Shown here piece after piece: positions 47,205-58,989 of a DNA stretch of 64,000 nucleotides (the first letter of the stretch is position 1; every line of letters starts with the position of its first letter). The stretch comes from Pratylenchus scribneri (lineage: Eukaryota > Nematoda > Chromadorea > Rhabditida > Pratylenchidae): NCBI GenBank assembly GCA_030063045.1, contig JAQSEB010000154.1:62001-126000 (forward strand). Reading direction: 5' to 3'. The notes below the pieces were generated by a model that saw only the letters and a list, made by a program, of their open reading frames with translations, ran no database searches and was not told the origin of the DNA. A program made the position numbers and the translations under genes.

Positions 47205-50200
47205 ATGCAGTTTAAAATATTCCCTGAATTAATGCTCATTTTTAATGCAATTTTATGGCTTTACACTACCCAAATTTATGGTAAATTGAAAATATTTTTT
47301 TAATTTATTGGACTAATTTTTAAATTAATTCAATCTTTTTGCCCAGCTTTTACTTCGGGCCGAAAGAAAAGTCAACAAAAGAAGACAGCGGCGGATGCAT
47401 TGAATGGCCTGGACTTTGGTCGAAATGCGCAACAAATTGAGGATGGGGATGACCGAGATTTGGATGGATATTTGGCCGCTGATGATCCAAACAGCAGATT
47501 AATGGAGAGAATCAGGCAAAAATTAATTTTTTTTTAATTTTAAATTGAAAAAAATTCGCGATTTTTATAATTAAATTAATATTTTTAATATTTTTACAGA
47601 AGATTAACTCGACCATATCGACGGCCTGTCAAACATTCCAATGACACAATTGAGGTGCACGTTCGTTCAAGTCTATATCAGATTGTGGATTTGGTATGTG
47701 CGAAAAAAAATATTTAATTTTAAATATTTTCAGGATCAACGAAACAATTTGGCCACACTTTCGGCCTATTTTGACGTCCATTGGACCGATGCATTTTTGC
47801 CTTGGAATAGCAGCGATTTTGAAGGGATCACATTCACGTTCATCCCATTGCGATGGGTGAGTAAAATTAATGAGAATATAGAATAATTAAAAAATATTCA
47901 GATTTGGCGGCCAGAATTTTATCTCTATCATAGGTAGAGTACTTTATTATTTATGTACAAAATTTAGAGAAATTCAATTTAATAAAATATTATAAAATAT
48001 ATTCTATTCTAGTAATTTTATATGCAAATAAATACTTTCTTTAAATGGAATTTTAATTCCATACTCTCAAGTAATTCCCACCCGTCTTTGTGGACTCATA
48101 GCTCCACTGAGGGTGAATTTTAAAATGTTTTATTGTATTTTAATTTTTAATTCCTTAAGGCTCTATAAAATTAGCTATAATTTATAAAAATGGTTGAAAA
48201 ATAATTTCCGATGAGAATTAAAAAAAATAATAATATTTTCGTTGAAAATATATAATTTTTTTGTTAGCATGAAAGCATGAATATTGAATAATGGGCTTCA
48301 TTTTTAGAGATGGGTCATATTTAAAAATGTTAGCATTTTTAAATATAGCCTCTGGACAAATATGTGAAAATATGGATAGTGTAAAATAAAGTGTAAAATA
48401 AAATGTAAAATAAAAATAATTTTATATAATTTTTTCATTTTTTTAAGCATCCAAGGCAAAACACCCGATTATGATCCGAGTGCAATGGTTGAAGTGCGAA
48501 ATGATGGAATGGTTCGACTTTTTGTGCCGATCACTTCTCGGGCACTTTGCCCCATTAATGGTGGACTTTTGAAAAATTATTAATTTTAAATTTATTTTTA
48601 GTGAAATATTTTCCCTACGACACGCAAAATTGCACATTTTTGGTGGGTTATAATTTTATTTATAAAATTTAAATAAATGAAAAATATAAATAATATTTAT
48701 TCAAAATTATTGTGGAAAATAACAATGAAAAAGGGTGTAAAAATAAATGGGAAAAATTTGAATTAATAAAATTGTAATTATATTGTTACAAAGGCGGTTT
48801 GCATTGTTTTTTGATAAATTTGAAGAATTGGTTCCATTTGGATTTGTTCCATTCAAAACATTTGCATCTGAAAATTAAATAAATTAAAATTTTTAGAAAA
48901 AATTTTATACCAAAATTTAAAAAAATTTATTTTAATTAAAATTTTTAAAAATTGAAAAAATTTAATTGAAAAAGAAAGTTCTATCTTATCAAATATTTTT
49001 TTAATAATGAGAAAAAAATGGTTTAAATAGAAAAATCAAAAAACTAAATTTTATTATCAATTGCTCATTATTTTCTATGAAATTAAAATTCCAAAAATTT
49101 GTTCATTTCGTTTATCAAAATTCCAATTCAATCCTTATTCACTACTTTGTTGTTGTTGTCCATTTGCCCCCAACATTGTAGTGCCAATACTCTTTGTAGT
49201 CGTCGTCATCATTAATTCTGGGATGGAATTTGCCAATTTGTGGCATTTTGGTTCAGCGGAAAACAACTAAAAATTAAAATGTTTTAAATAATTTTTCCTA
49301 TTAAATTTTTTTAATCAAAAATGTATTTTTTAGAAAAATTAATAATTTATCTTCAGAAAATTTTTAATTTTTTAATAGGCCGATTTTTTAGCCAAATTTT
49401 TTTTTTATCATTTTCCTTATTTTCCATCATATTCTCACCTTCTCATGCACAACAATATTTGTTGTCCAACATAATTTTCCCTCACGCATTCCACATCCTC
49501 TAATGGTGGCCGCTGTGCCCGGCACCCTACAAACACTATGCCCTGGGGATGCCGTACAAAGCGCATCAAGCACACGCAATTCCCGTAATTCTCGCATTTT
49601 TCGGTCCCTGTCCAGCCAAAAATGGATAGCCTTAATGAGGAAATTTTGTCTTTTTTTTAATTAAAAAATATTTTGAAAATTTTTTAAAAAATTCAAAAAT
49701 TTTTCAAAATTTTTTACAAAATTTTTTTCGCATAAGTTATTTTTTATAAATATTTTTTCTAATAAATATTACCGGTTCACTTCTCTCGCATAATGGTTCC
49801 ACATCAACGCCCATTTCATATTGTTTGAAGGCTGGATCTAATCGCGCAATTCCAATTACCTTAATAAAAATATTTAAAAAAATTTTCCTTTCCATCAGCA
49901 AAATTTTAATTATAAAAATATTAATATAAATCAAAATATATTTAAAATAAAATTAAATTAAAATTACCCCTGGTTGAAGTCCATTTTCCCCAGTCAAATT
50001 AAATTCCAAATGAATTGGTTGAACAGGTGAACCTGTGTCCACCAAAAAACGCCTCGACTCTTCATAGGCAAACGGAGATTGCTTTCCATACTGATTTATG
50101 GAAAAATATTTAAGAAGATTTTTGATTTTACCGAATATTGAACGGCATATAGTCGACCTTTTTCCAATTTGTCCAAAACAAATTCTTCGCTATGTTTATT

Positions 50201-53200
50201 TGTGCTGAAAATATTTTCAATTAAATTAATATTGAATGGTTTCATTGATAAAAAAAAGGAAAATATTTCTATGAGAATTTTAAATAAATTCTAAATTTAA
50301 AAATGCCATTTTTATCACTTTTTTAATTAGTGCTTTGAAAATTCCAAAAAAAAATAATTATTTAATTTTTAATTTTTTTGCCCTTTAAAATTTTAAAAAT
50401 ATTTTATTTTTATTAACTAAATTTATCAAAAATAAAAATTGTTTCATTTTAAATTAATTTCAAAAATTAATTTAAAATTATTTTAAAAATTTGCAAAAAA
50501 TTTAATTAAATTAATAAAAAATAAATATCCTTTTTTTTCCTAATTTTTGTCTTCCTTACTTGAATGTTTTATATCGAATTGTCAAATTGTCCGCCATTTT
50601 TGGTTCCGGCACTACGATTGCCGTCAATTGAACATAGGCATCATTTTCATTGGCATTCACTTCCTCATTGGATGCTTCACTACTGCTTGTTTCATCTTTT
50701 ATTTTTGTGATATTTTATTTTTAAATAATTTAAAAATAATTTACTTCCTTTTGGTTCACTGTAATCCGTGAAAATGATTAAATCATTGTTCGGCGCCAAT
50801 TTAAAGCCCAAATAATTACGCAAAATTGTTGTTGCAGTTATCTTTAAAAATAAAATTTTAAATTTTTTGCTTTTTTTCGCTGCATTTACTTAAGAAAAAA
50901 TAGATTTTTAAATTATTTTAAAAATTATCAAAAAATTATATTTCAATAATAAATAAAATAAAAAATTTGTGGTCAATTTTTTTTTTGGCTTACTGCTTCA
51001 ATTTCCTGACAGTTATGCGCCGCTGCCCGCCGAAATGTCCTTCCTCCACTCATTTCCGCAATTAATTCCGCATTCCAACAAATCCTTTAATAAAATTTAT
51101 TTATTTAAAATTTATTTTTTTCCTTCAACCTTGGACAATTTTTTGGCCGAATTGAGGCAGTCATTTGTCGGGCACTTCCATTTTTTTGTTCCATCACTTC
51201 GAAATGATTATCCAACTGGAAAATAAATTTTATTAAATATAAAAAATATAAAAAATTTATTTACCCGAATCTCAACGGATTTGTCAATTTCGTTGTGGCG
51301 CAATCGAAGATGTCTATATTTGATTTGATCATTGCAAAATAATGTGATATTTGCAACGGCGTCCAAATTTGTCCTAAAATGAATAAAATTATTTTTGAAA
51401 AGCAATTTTTATTCCATTTTTTAAAATTTTTGCCCTAAATATTATTTTTTTTTCCCAAGTAGTTTTGATTTTTAATAAATCATAAACCGGTTTTAGATTA
51501 TGATCTCATCAAGACACATCGATGGTATATAAAATATTAGGTTTTGGTCCAAAATTAAAATGGTTTAAAAACAAAAACTGAAAAATATGACTTAAACGGT
51601 TTAAAGAAATTTATATGTCAAAAGACGGGTCTAAAACCGGTTTCTGATTTATTTGAAGTCAAAAACTCCTTAAAAAGTGAGGTAAAAATAAAAATGAAGT
51701 AAAAAGATATTTTTCCATTATTTTCTTTTATAAATTAATTATTTTTGCACCTTTCATCCGGATGCTGTTCCCATCGAATAGTGAGCACCAAATTTTCCAA
51801 CGATCTTCCTCCATCTCCATATCTTTGCGCACTACAAATTTATTAATAATTTAATTAAAAATAATTATTTTTACCGAACACTTAAAATGGGTTTATTGTC
51901 TTCATTTGAGCCATCGGCCCGGTGCGTTTTCACTAAATGTGCCTCCTCATTTGCATAAATTGCACTGCCACCGGAATAACTAAATTAAAAAATTATTCAA
52001 ATATATCTTTATTTTTATATCATTTTTTTATTAGCTCCGATTTTGGCCTATTTTATTGCTTTTTTATCTAAACTTTTCAAAATTACCAATCAAATACACT
52101 AATTTTTCTAATTAACTTATCTCAAAATAAACTATAAAATTTTACTAAATTTCTTAAACCAAAAACTCTTTAAAATTGATTTGATTTAAAAAATTTGGGT
52201 GCATAAATTTCATTACACTGATTATAATTCCCTTTTTATTTAAATATTTTAAAAAATATACTGTTGTTCCGCGCGAAAAAGAACACCGTACCATCGATTA
52301 GGGCGAAGCCAATTGACTGTGTATCTACCTTAAAATAATTTTTAAATTTATAAAAAATATTTCTATTGAATTATTTACCTCGAGTCAACATCAGCAAAAT
52401 GCCTGTCAAATTTTGATGCGGCAATTCTTCTCCACTGACAATGTCGACAACTTGAATCTTAAAAATTAAAATATATCAAAAATTCTTTTTTAGTAAATTA
52501 AATAAATTAAAATAAAAATATTATTTTGACGAACCGCCACTCTGGCCATATCCGGTGGTCCTTGCCTCGAGGTGGTTATAATCAATTGGGTGGCCGAAAC
52601 ATCGATGGATTCAATCTTAAAATTGTGCAAAATATTTTTCACTTATCGTTTTTATTTTTTTCCGAATTTTTTGAAAAATTATAATTTTTGAAAGCATAAA
52701 AACAAATTTTTAAGGCCTAAAAGCCGATTTTTAAAGTTAAATTAATCTTAAAAATTTATCTTTTCACAAAAATTAAAAAATTTAATACTTGATCCACTAA
52801 TTCATTTGCCCCTCCATTATTATTGTTAGTAGAAATTGGCAAAATTGGTGTGGTTTCCCGCTGCTGTTGGGCAACAATAACCGTTCCAATGGGAATCTGT
52901 GTAGAGACAAATTTTGCCAAAATGAATAGTAGAAATATGGAGAAAATTATTAAAGGATTCATTTTTATATATTCTAAATAATTTAAATAATTAATTTATT
53001 TTTTAATATATATAAATTTTTAAATGAAAAACAAATTTTAATAAAATAATTTAAAATATAAATTCAAACATTTTTTTAAATTAATTTATTTAAAAAATAA
53101 TTTAAATGAACAACTAAAAGTAAATACGGAAATTTTAAAAAATTTAAATTAATTAAATAAATATCCTAAAATTTGGGAGTTTAAGGAAAAAAATGCTTTC

Positions 53201-56157
53201 CCAGATGCTGAGTTTTCAATGTACTGATTTTTGGTAACTTTGGTCCATTATTTTAGCTCCAATTCCCTTCAAAACACATATCCAAGAATTTTTCCTTCCT
53301 CAATTGCCCACCCATTTCCCAAACATTTTCCACTCGATTTGTTTTAGAGGGTCTCGATTTTATATGGAAAGGCCATTTATGGCCAAATTTTTGCCAAGCA
53401 GTCGGAAATGGACCACAAAGAAAGATAGGGAAAGGTAGCCTCAAAAATTCCACCTTTCTCCATTGAATTTTGTGCCAGTCGGCACCCCGCGGAAACCGGC
53501 AATTTTGGCAGGTGGCCCCTGCCTACCAATAAAATTGAAAGTCTGGATTGAAGGAAAATGAAAGGAATGAAAACAATTTTGAAAGGAAAAATTGAAAAAT
53601 TTCTTGGGATTTTTATTTTAATTTTTTTTAAATTAATAAAAAAAAATGGAAAAAATAAATAAATAATTGGTAAGAATTAAATTAAAAAAGTAAAATAAAA
53701 TAAAAACAAAAAATTAATCGTTTTTTTTCTTGCACAGATTGGTTCATGGTCCTATCAATCTGAATTGGTCCGATTGGTCATTGATTCCCATGAAGTGTTT
53801 TTGGGCGATTTTTATGATAATCAAGAATGGCTTTTGGTTAGAATTAAATTCTTTATTCTAATTTATTAAATTAATTAAATATTATTAACATTTCTTTAAA
53901 TCTGATTTTTATTTTATAATTAATAAATATTCACAGGTGGACGCCAGAATGCAAAATGGCACAATGCAATATTTGGGCAATGAATCATTCTCGATGGTCC
54001 AAATCATTTTGTTGCTAAGGCGCCAATCCTTTTATTATGTTTTCAATTTGGTTTTCCCAACAACTTTGGTAGGCAAATTCTAGGAAATTAAATTCAAATA
54101 ATTTTTATATTTTCCGTAGGTCTCCCTTGTGGCCGTCATCGGATTCCATGCGCCAATAAATGCCACCGGGCGAAGAGAAAGCAAATTTCGTCTTGGCGTG
54201 ATGACTCTTCTCAGTTTGTCCGTAATGTTGTTGATGTTGGTGGATGAGATGAAATTTGCACTCGAATCCATTCCCGGCCAACGTGGCTCATTCTCCGATG
54301 TCCCTTTGATAGGTTTGCTGCCATATTTTAGTGCCAAAAAATAAGTAAAAGATAAAAATTAAGGGAATTTAATAAATTTTAATAGGAAAAATCCTCTAGC
54401 ATTTTCAGAATTTTTCAATCTTCATTCTATTGAAAAATTTCTCTTTATGTTTTGTGTATCCTTTTTAAAACATTTTCGTCCATTGTCACATCATTGGGAT
54501 CCAATTTTAATTCAAAATTTAAAATCTTTAAAATTAAGAATATTAATAAAATTTAAATTGGGAAAACAGTAAATTTTTATTCTATTCTATCTTATATAAT
54601 TATGATATATTTATTTCCGACAAATATTCTCCTAATTTAATTAGTATTTATTTTTACATTTTTTCACAGGCATTTATTACATGTCCCTAATTTTGACCAT
54701 ATCCATTGCCACTTGGACCTCATCCGTTTTTGTTCACCTCGAAAAATATGCACTTCGTAATCCTAGCTTTGGGGTAAATTTAATAAATTATAAAATAATC
54801 TAAAATATTTATTATTTCAGTCAATTCCAAAATGCCTGCGTTTTTTGTCGGCCGAAAATATTTTTTGTTGTTATGCGCCAAGACGGGTCCGGCTTAACAA
54901 AGGGGATGAATTTAAACGGAATAAAGTCAATTTATTTAAATTTTTAAATTAGGAAATAAATAAAAATTAAATTCAATTTTAATTAAATTTTTAAATTATA
55001 AAATAAGAATTAAATTAAATTAAATTAAATTTTTAAATAAAAAATAAATAAAAATTAAATATTAAATTAAATAATTAATTTTTATTTTAAATAAATAAAA
55101 TACTAAATAAAAAATTAAACTTTCACTTTAGAATATTCGATGCAATCATTTCCAATCGACTTCCATGGATTTCAGCACAATGGTGCCCACAGAGGTGTGA
55201 ATTAATATTCAAATAAATATTTTAAAAATAAAATATTTAATTTAATCTTTCAAGTTGAATTTCAATGACTACCAAAAGAAAGAGGCAAAAGCAGCGGCTG
55301 ATCTTTCAATGGAGCCAATGATGATGATCAGTTCCACATCGACGGCACCATTACTCCAAGGTGGAGGAACAAGTGCCGGCGGTGGAATGTCAAGCTGTAG
55401 GCAATTTTATTTCCATTTTTAAATTAATAAAATGTTAATAATTATATAATAAATTTTTAAATAATTATTTTCTAAGATTTTTTTAAAAATATTTTTAATT
55501 TTATGGCCTCAAAAAATTAATTATTTATTTTTGTTCAATTTGATCCAATTTTAATGAATTTTACAGCTGCCACTGGCCTAGAAGCACAAAGGCTTGATTG
55601 TAAATTGGATTTGTTGATTTCATTGTTGCGAGAAATACTTGAGGTTTGGAAAAAAATTTAAAAAATATTTTATAAAATTTAGTCCATAATTTCCAACTTT
55701 AAAACAACAAATTTTTGATCAATTTAATTAAAAAAATTCTTTTCAGGAATATTTTATATTCATAAATTTGTTTTTAGTCAGATTTTGCAACGAATTTTGA
55801 TTATTAAATTTGGAAAATTAAAAAATGTAATATTTTATAGATTTTATATTTCAAAAAAAAATTTTGTTTAGGATTCATTATTCTAGGGAAGTTAATTTTA
55901 ATTTATTGAAAATTTCGTGAATTATCATTAAAACTTCAATTTTAATTGGTAAATTTCCCTAAAAAGATTCGACGTGAACTGCGCACCAAAGGGCATTTGC
56001 CTGCCTATTGGGAGAGAGTGATCAATCGACTTGAACATTGTTCCCTCTACTTCTATTTGGGCATTTTGGCATTGAATCTGTGAGAAAATTAAAGAAATTT
56101 AAAAGAAATATATTTATTTTCAGTGTTCTTTTCATGTGGCCCGAACTCTGGTATTGA
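47205..56157 (+). CDS. Cys-loop ligand-gated ion channel subunit (nAChR-like)
   Basis: Seventeen exons join with every phase matching, giving 569 residues. The first encodes a signal peptide (MQFKIFPELMLIFNAILWLY). The extracellular domain contains VRSSLYQIVDL, FDVHWTDAFLPW, IWRPEFYLYH and the signature loop from CPIN to the Cys of TQNC, exactly C-x13-C, then GSWSYQ. No vicinal cysteines are seen in loop C, so it is a non-alpha or orphan-type subunit. M1 begins at YYVFNLVFPTTLVSLVAV; the M1-M2 link RRESKFRLG lacks the PAR motif of anion channels; M2 is TLLSLSVMLLMLV; M3 starts IYYMSLILT; a long cytoplasmic loop follows; M4 ends LFMWPELWY. Exons include 47205-47280, 47347-47515, 47600-47693, 48602-48642, 53738-53836, 54120-54312 and 56124-56157. 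Intron 47516-47599 starts with GC, and intron 48643-53737 hosts another gene. Ligand unknown. Confidence 0.9.
48717..52962 (-). CDS. Secreted or surface-anchored protein with fibronectin-III-like parts, nested in an intron
   Basis: The start at 52962 opens a signal peptide (MNPLIIFSIFLLFILAKFVS) and 58 codons. Exons at 52615-52535, 52457-52379, 52328-52262 and about 51978-51876 follow in phase, giving VNWLRPNRWYGVLFRAEQQ and HYSGGSAIYANEEAH. Further exons near 51.83, 51.37-51.26, 51.2-51.0, 50.8, 50.7-50.55, 50.2-50.0, 49.86-49.77, 49.63-49.45, 49.26-49.14 and 48.87-48.72 kb have good splice sites. Segments such as LTIRYKTFK and LEKGRLYAVQY look like fibronectin type III strands. The last exon has N-glycosylation sites (NGT, NSS) and a hydrophobic tail after Cys, suggesting a GPI or membrane anchor. 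The whole gene sits in the 5.1-kb intron of the channel gene on the opposite strand; its stop is 74 bp from the channel exon. Family not recognised. Confidence 0.68.
51461..51667. mobile_element. Foldback MITE, AAACCGGTTTTAGA family, copy 3
   Basis: The left end runs agttttgatttttaataaatc and then taaaccggttttaga. The right end is its near complement, tctaaaaccggtttctgattt followed by atttgaagtcaaaaact. It lies in an intron of the nested fibronectin-III-like gene. Confidence 0.65.
52963..53737. other. Intron remainder and upstream region of the nested gene
   Basis: This part of the channel intron lies upstream of the nested minus-strand gene and should hold its promoter. About 53.23-53.53 kb is richer in G+C than the rest and contains gtcggcaccccgcgg and ggcaggtggcccctgcc. 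I saw no tRNA or snRNA signature in it and no exon with splice sites. Confidence 0.4.
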
Positions 56158-56676
56158 TTAGAAATAAAATGATTTGTTGGATTGAATGAATGGAAAATTC
56201 CAAATATGATTACGAACTTTTTTATACATTTTATTCCGATAATATTTAGAAAATGATGTGAATCATGTGATATTAGAATAATATATAAAAATTAAGATTT
56301 TTATTTACTGTAAAAGAAAAAGAGTTTAAAATTTTTCTAGGATAAAACCAATTTATGTAAATTTTTAAAAAATTTCGCCCAAATAAATTTAAACTGCTAC
56401 ATTCCTTTACCTATATTCATCGTCAGAAACAGACAATAAAAGAGATAAAAAAAAAGGCCGGCTGGTGCCAAGATAGTAAAATTCAGCCATAAACTAATCT
56501 CCGGTTTAGTAAACAAAAAAAAATCGAGAGCGTTGTTTTCTTGTTTGAGTTATGATAAAAAATATGCCCAGTAAAATTGGTGTACCAAAATGTCAAGCGA
56601 TATGCCACACAAAAGCTCTTGCTTTAAAAATTGTGACATTCCAATTTCACAGATTTACTCAAAGGTAAAATTTTAA
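56158..56676. other. Intergenic between the channel gene and U1
   Basis: 3' flank of the channel gene (plus) and of the U1 gene (minus). Nothing else recognised. Confidence 0.5.
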
Positions 56677-56839
56677 GGGGGAAGCGCGAACGCCATCCCC
56701 CACACTCAAAAATTTAGCTGTGAGCCCATCCCGGTTCGGGATTGCCCTGCGGGTCAACCCCACTCGAAAGTGCAATGAGGGAGTCTCGCCACAGATGTCC
56801 AGCCTTCATGATCGCTGGAACATCCCAGCCAGGTAAGTT
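56677..56839 (-). ncRNA. U1 spliceosomal snRNA
   Basis: Read on the minus strand, the RNA starts AACUUACCUGGCUGGG, the U1 5' end that pairs with 5' splice sites. It continues with stem-loop 1 and its loop GAUCAUGAAGG (U1-70K site), then AUUGCAC (56767-56776, the U1A loop), a stem closed by CCCGAACCGGG, the Sm site AAAUUUUUGA (complement of 56706-56715), and a final G+C-rich hairpin, GUGGGGGAUGGCGUUCGCGC. Its length of about 163 nt equals that of known U1 RNAs. The 5' base could be 56839 or 56840. U1 starts spliceosome assembly in the nucleus. It is divergent from U5, about 350 bp away. Confidence 0.96.
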
Positions 56840-57186
56840 AATTGTCCCGGCGAAATGTGCCCTTTTCTCATCTTATTAATAGAAAATTGGAATGGGATTG
56901 ATTTCTTTTAGGGGCAGCAATATTCGGGTGAGCGAATCAAATTGGAGAAATATTGTACTGCCTATTCGCAGTGGATGAGCACAGATCAGAGGAAGGAAGG
57001 GAAAGAGTCGGAGTCAGGTTGTGCAGAAATAAAATGTTGAGATGAAGGGAAGAGAACAAAAGAGAAGGGTAAGAAGAAGGCAGAGAGTGAGCTAATTCTC
57101 CCATTCCTTCTTTCCCATCTTGCCTGCTTTCCATAAACAATTGGATGGGAAAAATAAATAAATTGGCAATTTTCCTTCTTATTTTC

Positions 57187-57305
57187 ATCCCTGGTCCCCT
57201 TGTATTCGGACGAAGAAATCTTTCGCCTTTTACTAAAGATTTCCGTGCAGGAGGACGCTTATGGGTTTACCCTAATTTTTGGACTGCATCCCTTCATGGG
57301 ATGCT
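57187..57305 (+). ncRNA. U5 spliceosomal snRNA
   Basis: The invariant U5 loop 1 (cgccttttactaaag) is at about 57224-57238, held by the stem aaatcttt/aaagattt. Flanking strands gtcccc and ggaggac pair to form the longer stem. The Sm site aatttttgga is at 57274-57283 and a terminal hairpin gcatccc-ttca-tgggatgc at 57286-57304. About 119 nt, the usual U5 size. U5 loop 1 aligns the two exons during splicing. The 5' end is placed by comparison with known U5 and could move by a few bases. Confidence 0.95.
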
Positions 57306-58556
57306 TAAAAGGAAATGAAATTTGGAAAATTGCTCACAGTGATTCTGCCGAAATTTAAATATTTTCCTCCATCAATTTAATCTACATAATTATTTATTGA
57401 TAAACTATGTTCACAATTTGGCCATTCTTATTATTAGATGGGATTAATTAAATGGCTATGGATTATGGAATAGAGTTGAAATTCGAGTACCAGAATTAAT
57501 GCATGCGGGTTGTACTCTTGTACTAATTTTAAATTTAGGGTAGATTTAAAAATTAAATTACAAATGAATGTGACAACCAAAATAAGATTGCAATTTTCTA
57601 AATATTAAAAATATTCATTTATTCAAATTATTGCCACTAAAATTTTTTTCTGCTCAAAATAAGCTTTATTATTTATTATCGAATAGAAGATATTCAAAAA
57701 TAAAGCCAAGCCAAATGGGCCAATTCTTCTTATTTCTTTTCCGCTGCTCTGCTGTGGTTTTGGTTTGTCTGAGTCAGAAATTTTGTTGACATACGAGATA
57801 CGACGATGATGATGAGTGAGTGGTTGAAAGAAAAAATTGCCCAGCAGCAATGGACCAAAAATTCGCTTTATTTAATTCCTTCCAAACCAACATCTTCCGG
57901 TAAGCGGTAAACAATGTTTTTTTACCACCAAATAGAAAAAACACCCTAACTAATACACCAACGCCCAATCAGTAAAATTTACTGAAAAAATTGGATTCCA
58001 ATTCCAATTATAAACAAAAAAAATTAATCAGGCGGAAAATCAATTTCATTCACTTTTAAGTTTTGTTCAATATAAAATCTTGACTCTAGTTGAGAAGGCC
58101 AATTGTTTTTTTTAATCTTCCGTCCTTTTTTATTTTTTAAAAATATTGAACAATGAACATCGACTAAAAATTGAATGCATGGCAGCAGATTTTAATTAGA
58201 TTGCCATATGTTGAGGTAAAAAAAAGCAACAAATTTTTTTAGAGTTTTGGGCCCATTTTTTGGAAATTGACAAATGTGATGTGAATTTCAACTGATTCTT
58301 CCAATTTTTGATCTTCAGTTTCAGTATTTTTCAAATGTCATTTTTGCTCGCAATTTTCGGCCTTATCACAATTGAATAGTAAAAAATATAATAGTATAAA
58401 TTTTGGCCCATTTTGCCTTTTTTTGTTCCTAAATTTCTGCCGTTTTCCAATCAAATTCACTGATATTTTTTTAATCAGCTTAGCTCTTTAAATTGATTTT
58501 AATAGAAAAAATATTCACTACAAATTTTTTTCGCAATCTGAACCCAAATTACATTG
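57306..58556. other. Intergenic, no gene seen
   Basis: A+T-rich region after U5. Overlapping minus-strand open frames at 57623-57968 have no recognisable domain or splice pattern. Confidence 0.4.
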
Positions 58557-58925
58557 CGTACTGCGACACTTGGGGACCCGACATTTGCGGACGAAACGGC
58601 CTGGAGCCGAATATGGTAAAACTGGAGTGGCATTGTTTATAGAATATTATTTGGCATAAAATTAGCTACAAAATGACATCAAAGGCATTGGCCAATGTTG
58701 AATATTCATCGAGTTATGGCCAAAAAACAATTGATTTTATTAAAATTGCAATTTTGACGCTTTTTTGGCCATAACACGGTGAATATTCAACATTGGCCAA
58801 TGTTTTTGATGTCATTTTGTAGCTAATTTTATGCCTAATAATATGGTATAAACTATGCCACTCCAGCTTTACCACCTTCGGCACCAGACCGTTTCGTCCG
58901 CAAGTGTCGGGTCCGCAAGTGTCGG
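58557..58925. mobile_element. Foldback MITE, cacttgcggac family, copy 2
   Basis: Same family as 32765-33133: terminal cgacacttggggacccgacatttgcggacgaaacgg is mirrored by ccgtttcgtccgcaagtgtcgggtccgcaagtgtcgg. The arms share tggagtggcattgttta, gaatattcaacattggccaatg and ttggccataac. It ends 64 bp before the start codon of the next gene, so it sits in that gene's promoter region. Confidence 0.88.
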
Positions 58926-58989
58926 CATATTTATTTTTTTAAGAAAACAATTAAATTAGCCTCATTTGATTTATAAAATTCACAAAAAA

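Noticed and set aside
53230..53540. Possible tRNA or snRNA in a G+C-richer patch
   Set aside because: No A and B box pair, cloverleaf, Sm site or conserved snRNA loop could be found.
56677..56890. A G+C-rich plus-strand open frame ending in a perfect CCAG|GTAAGTT donor, apparently a coding exon
   Set aside because: It is the complement of U1 snRNA. The perfect donor is the mirror image of the U1 5' end, which pairs with donors. The Sm site and U1 loops settle it.
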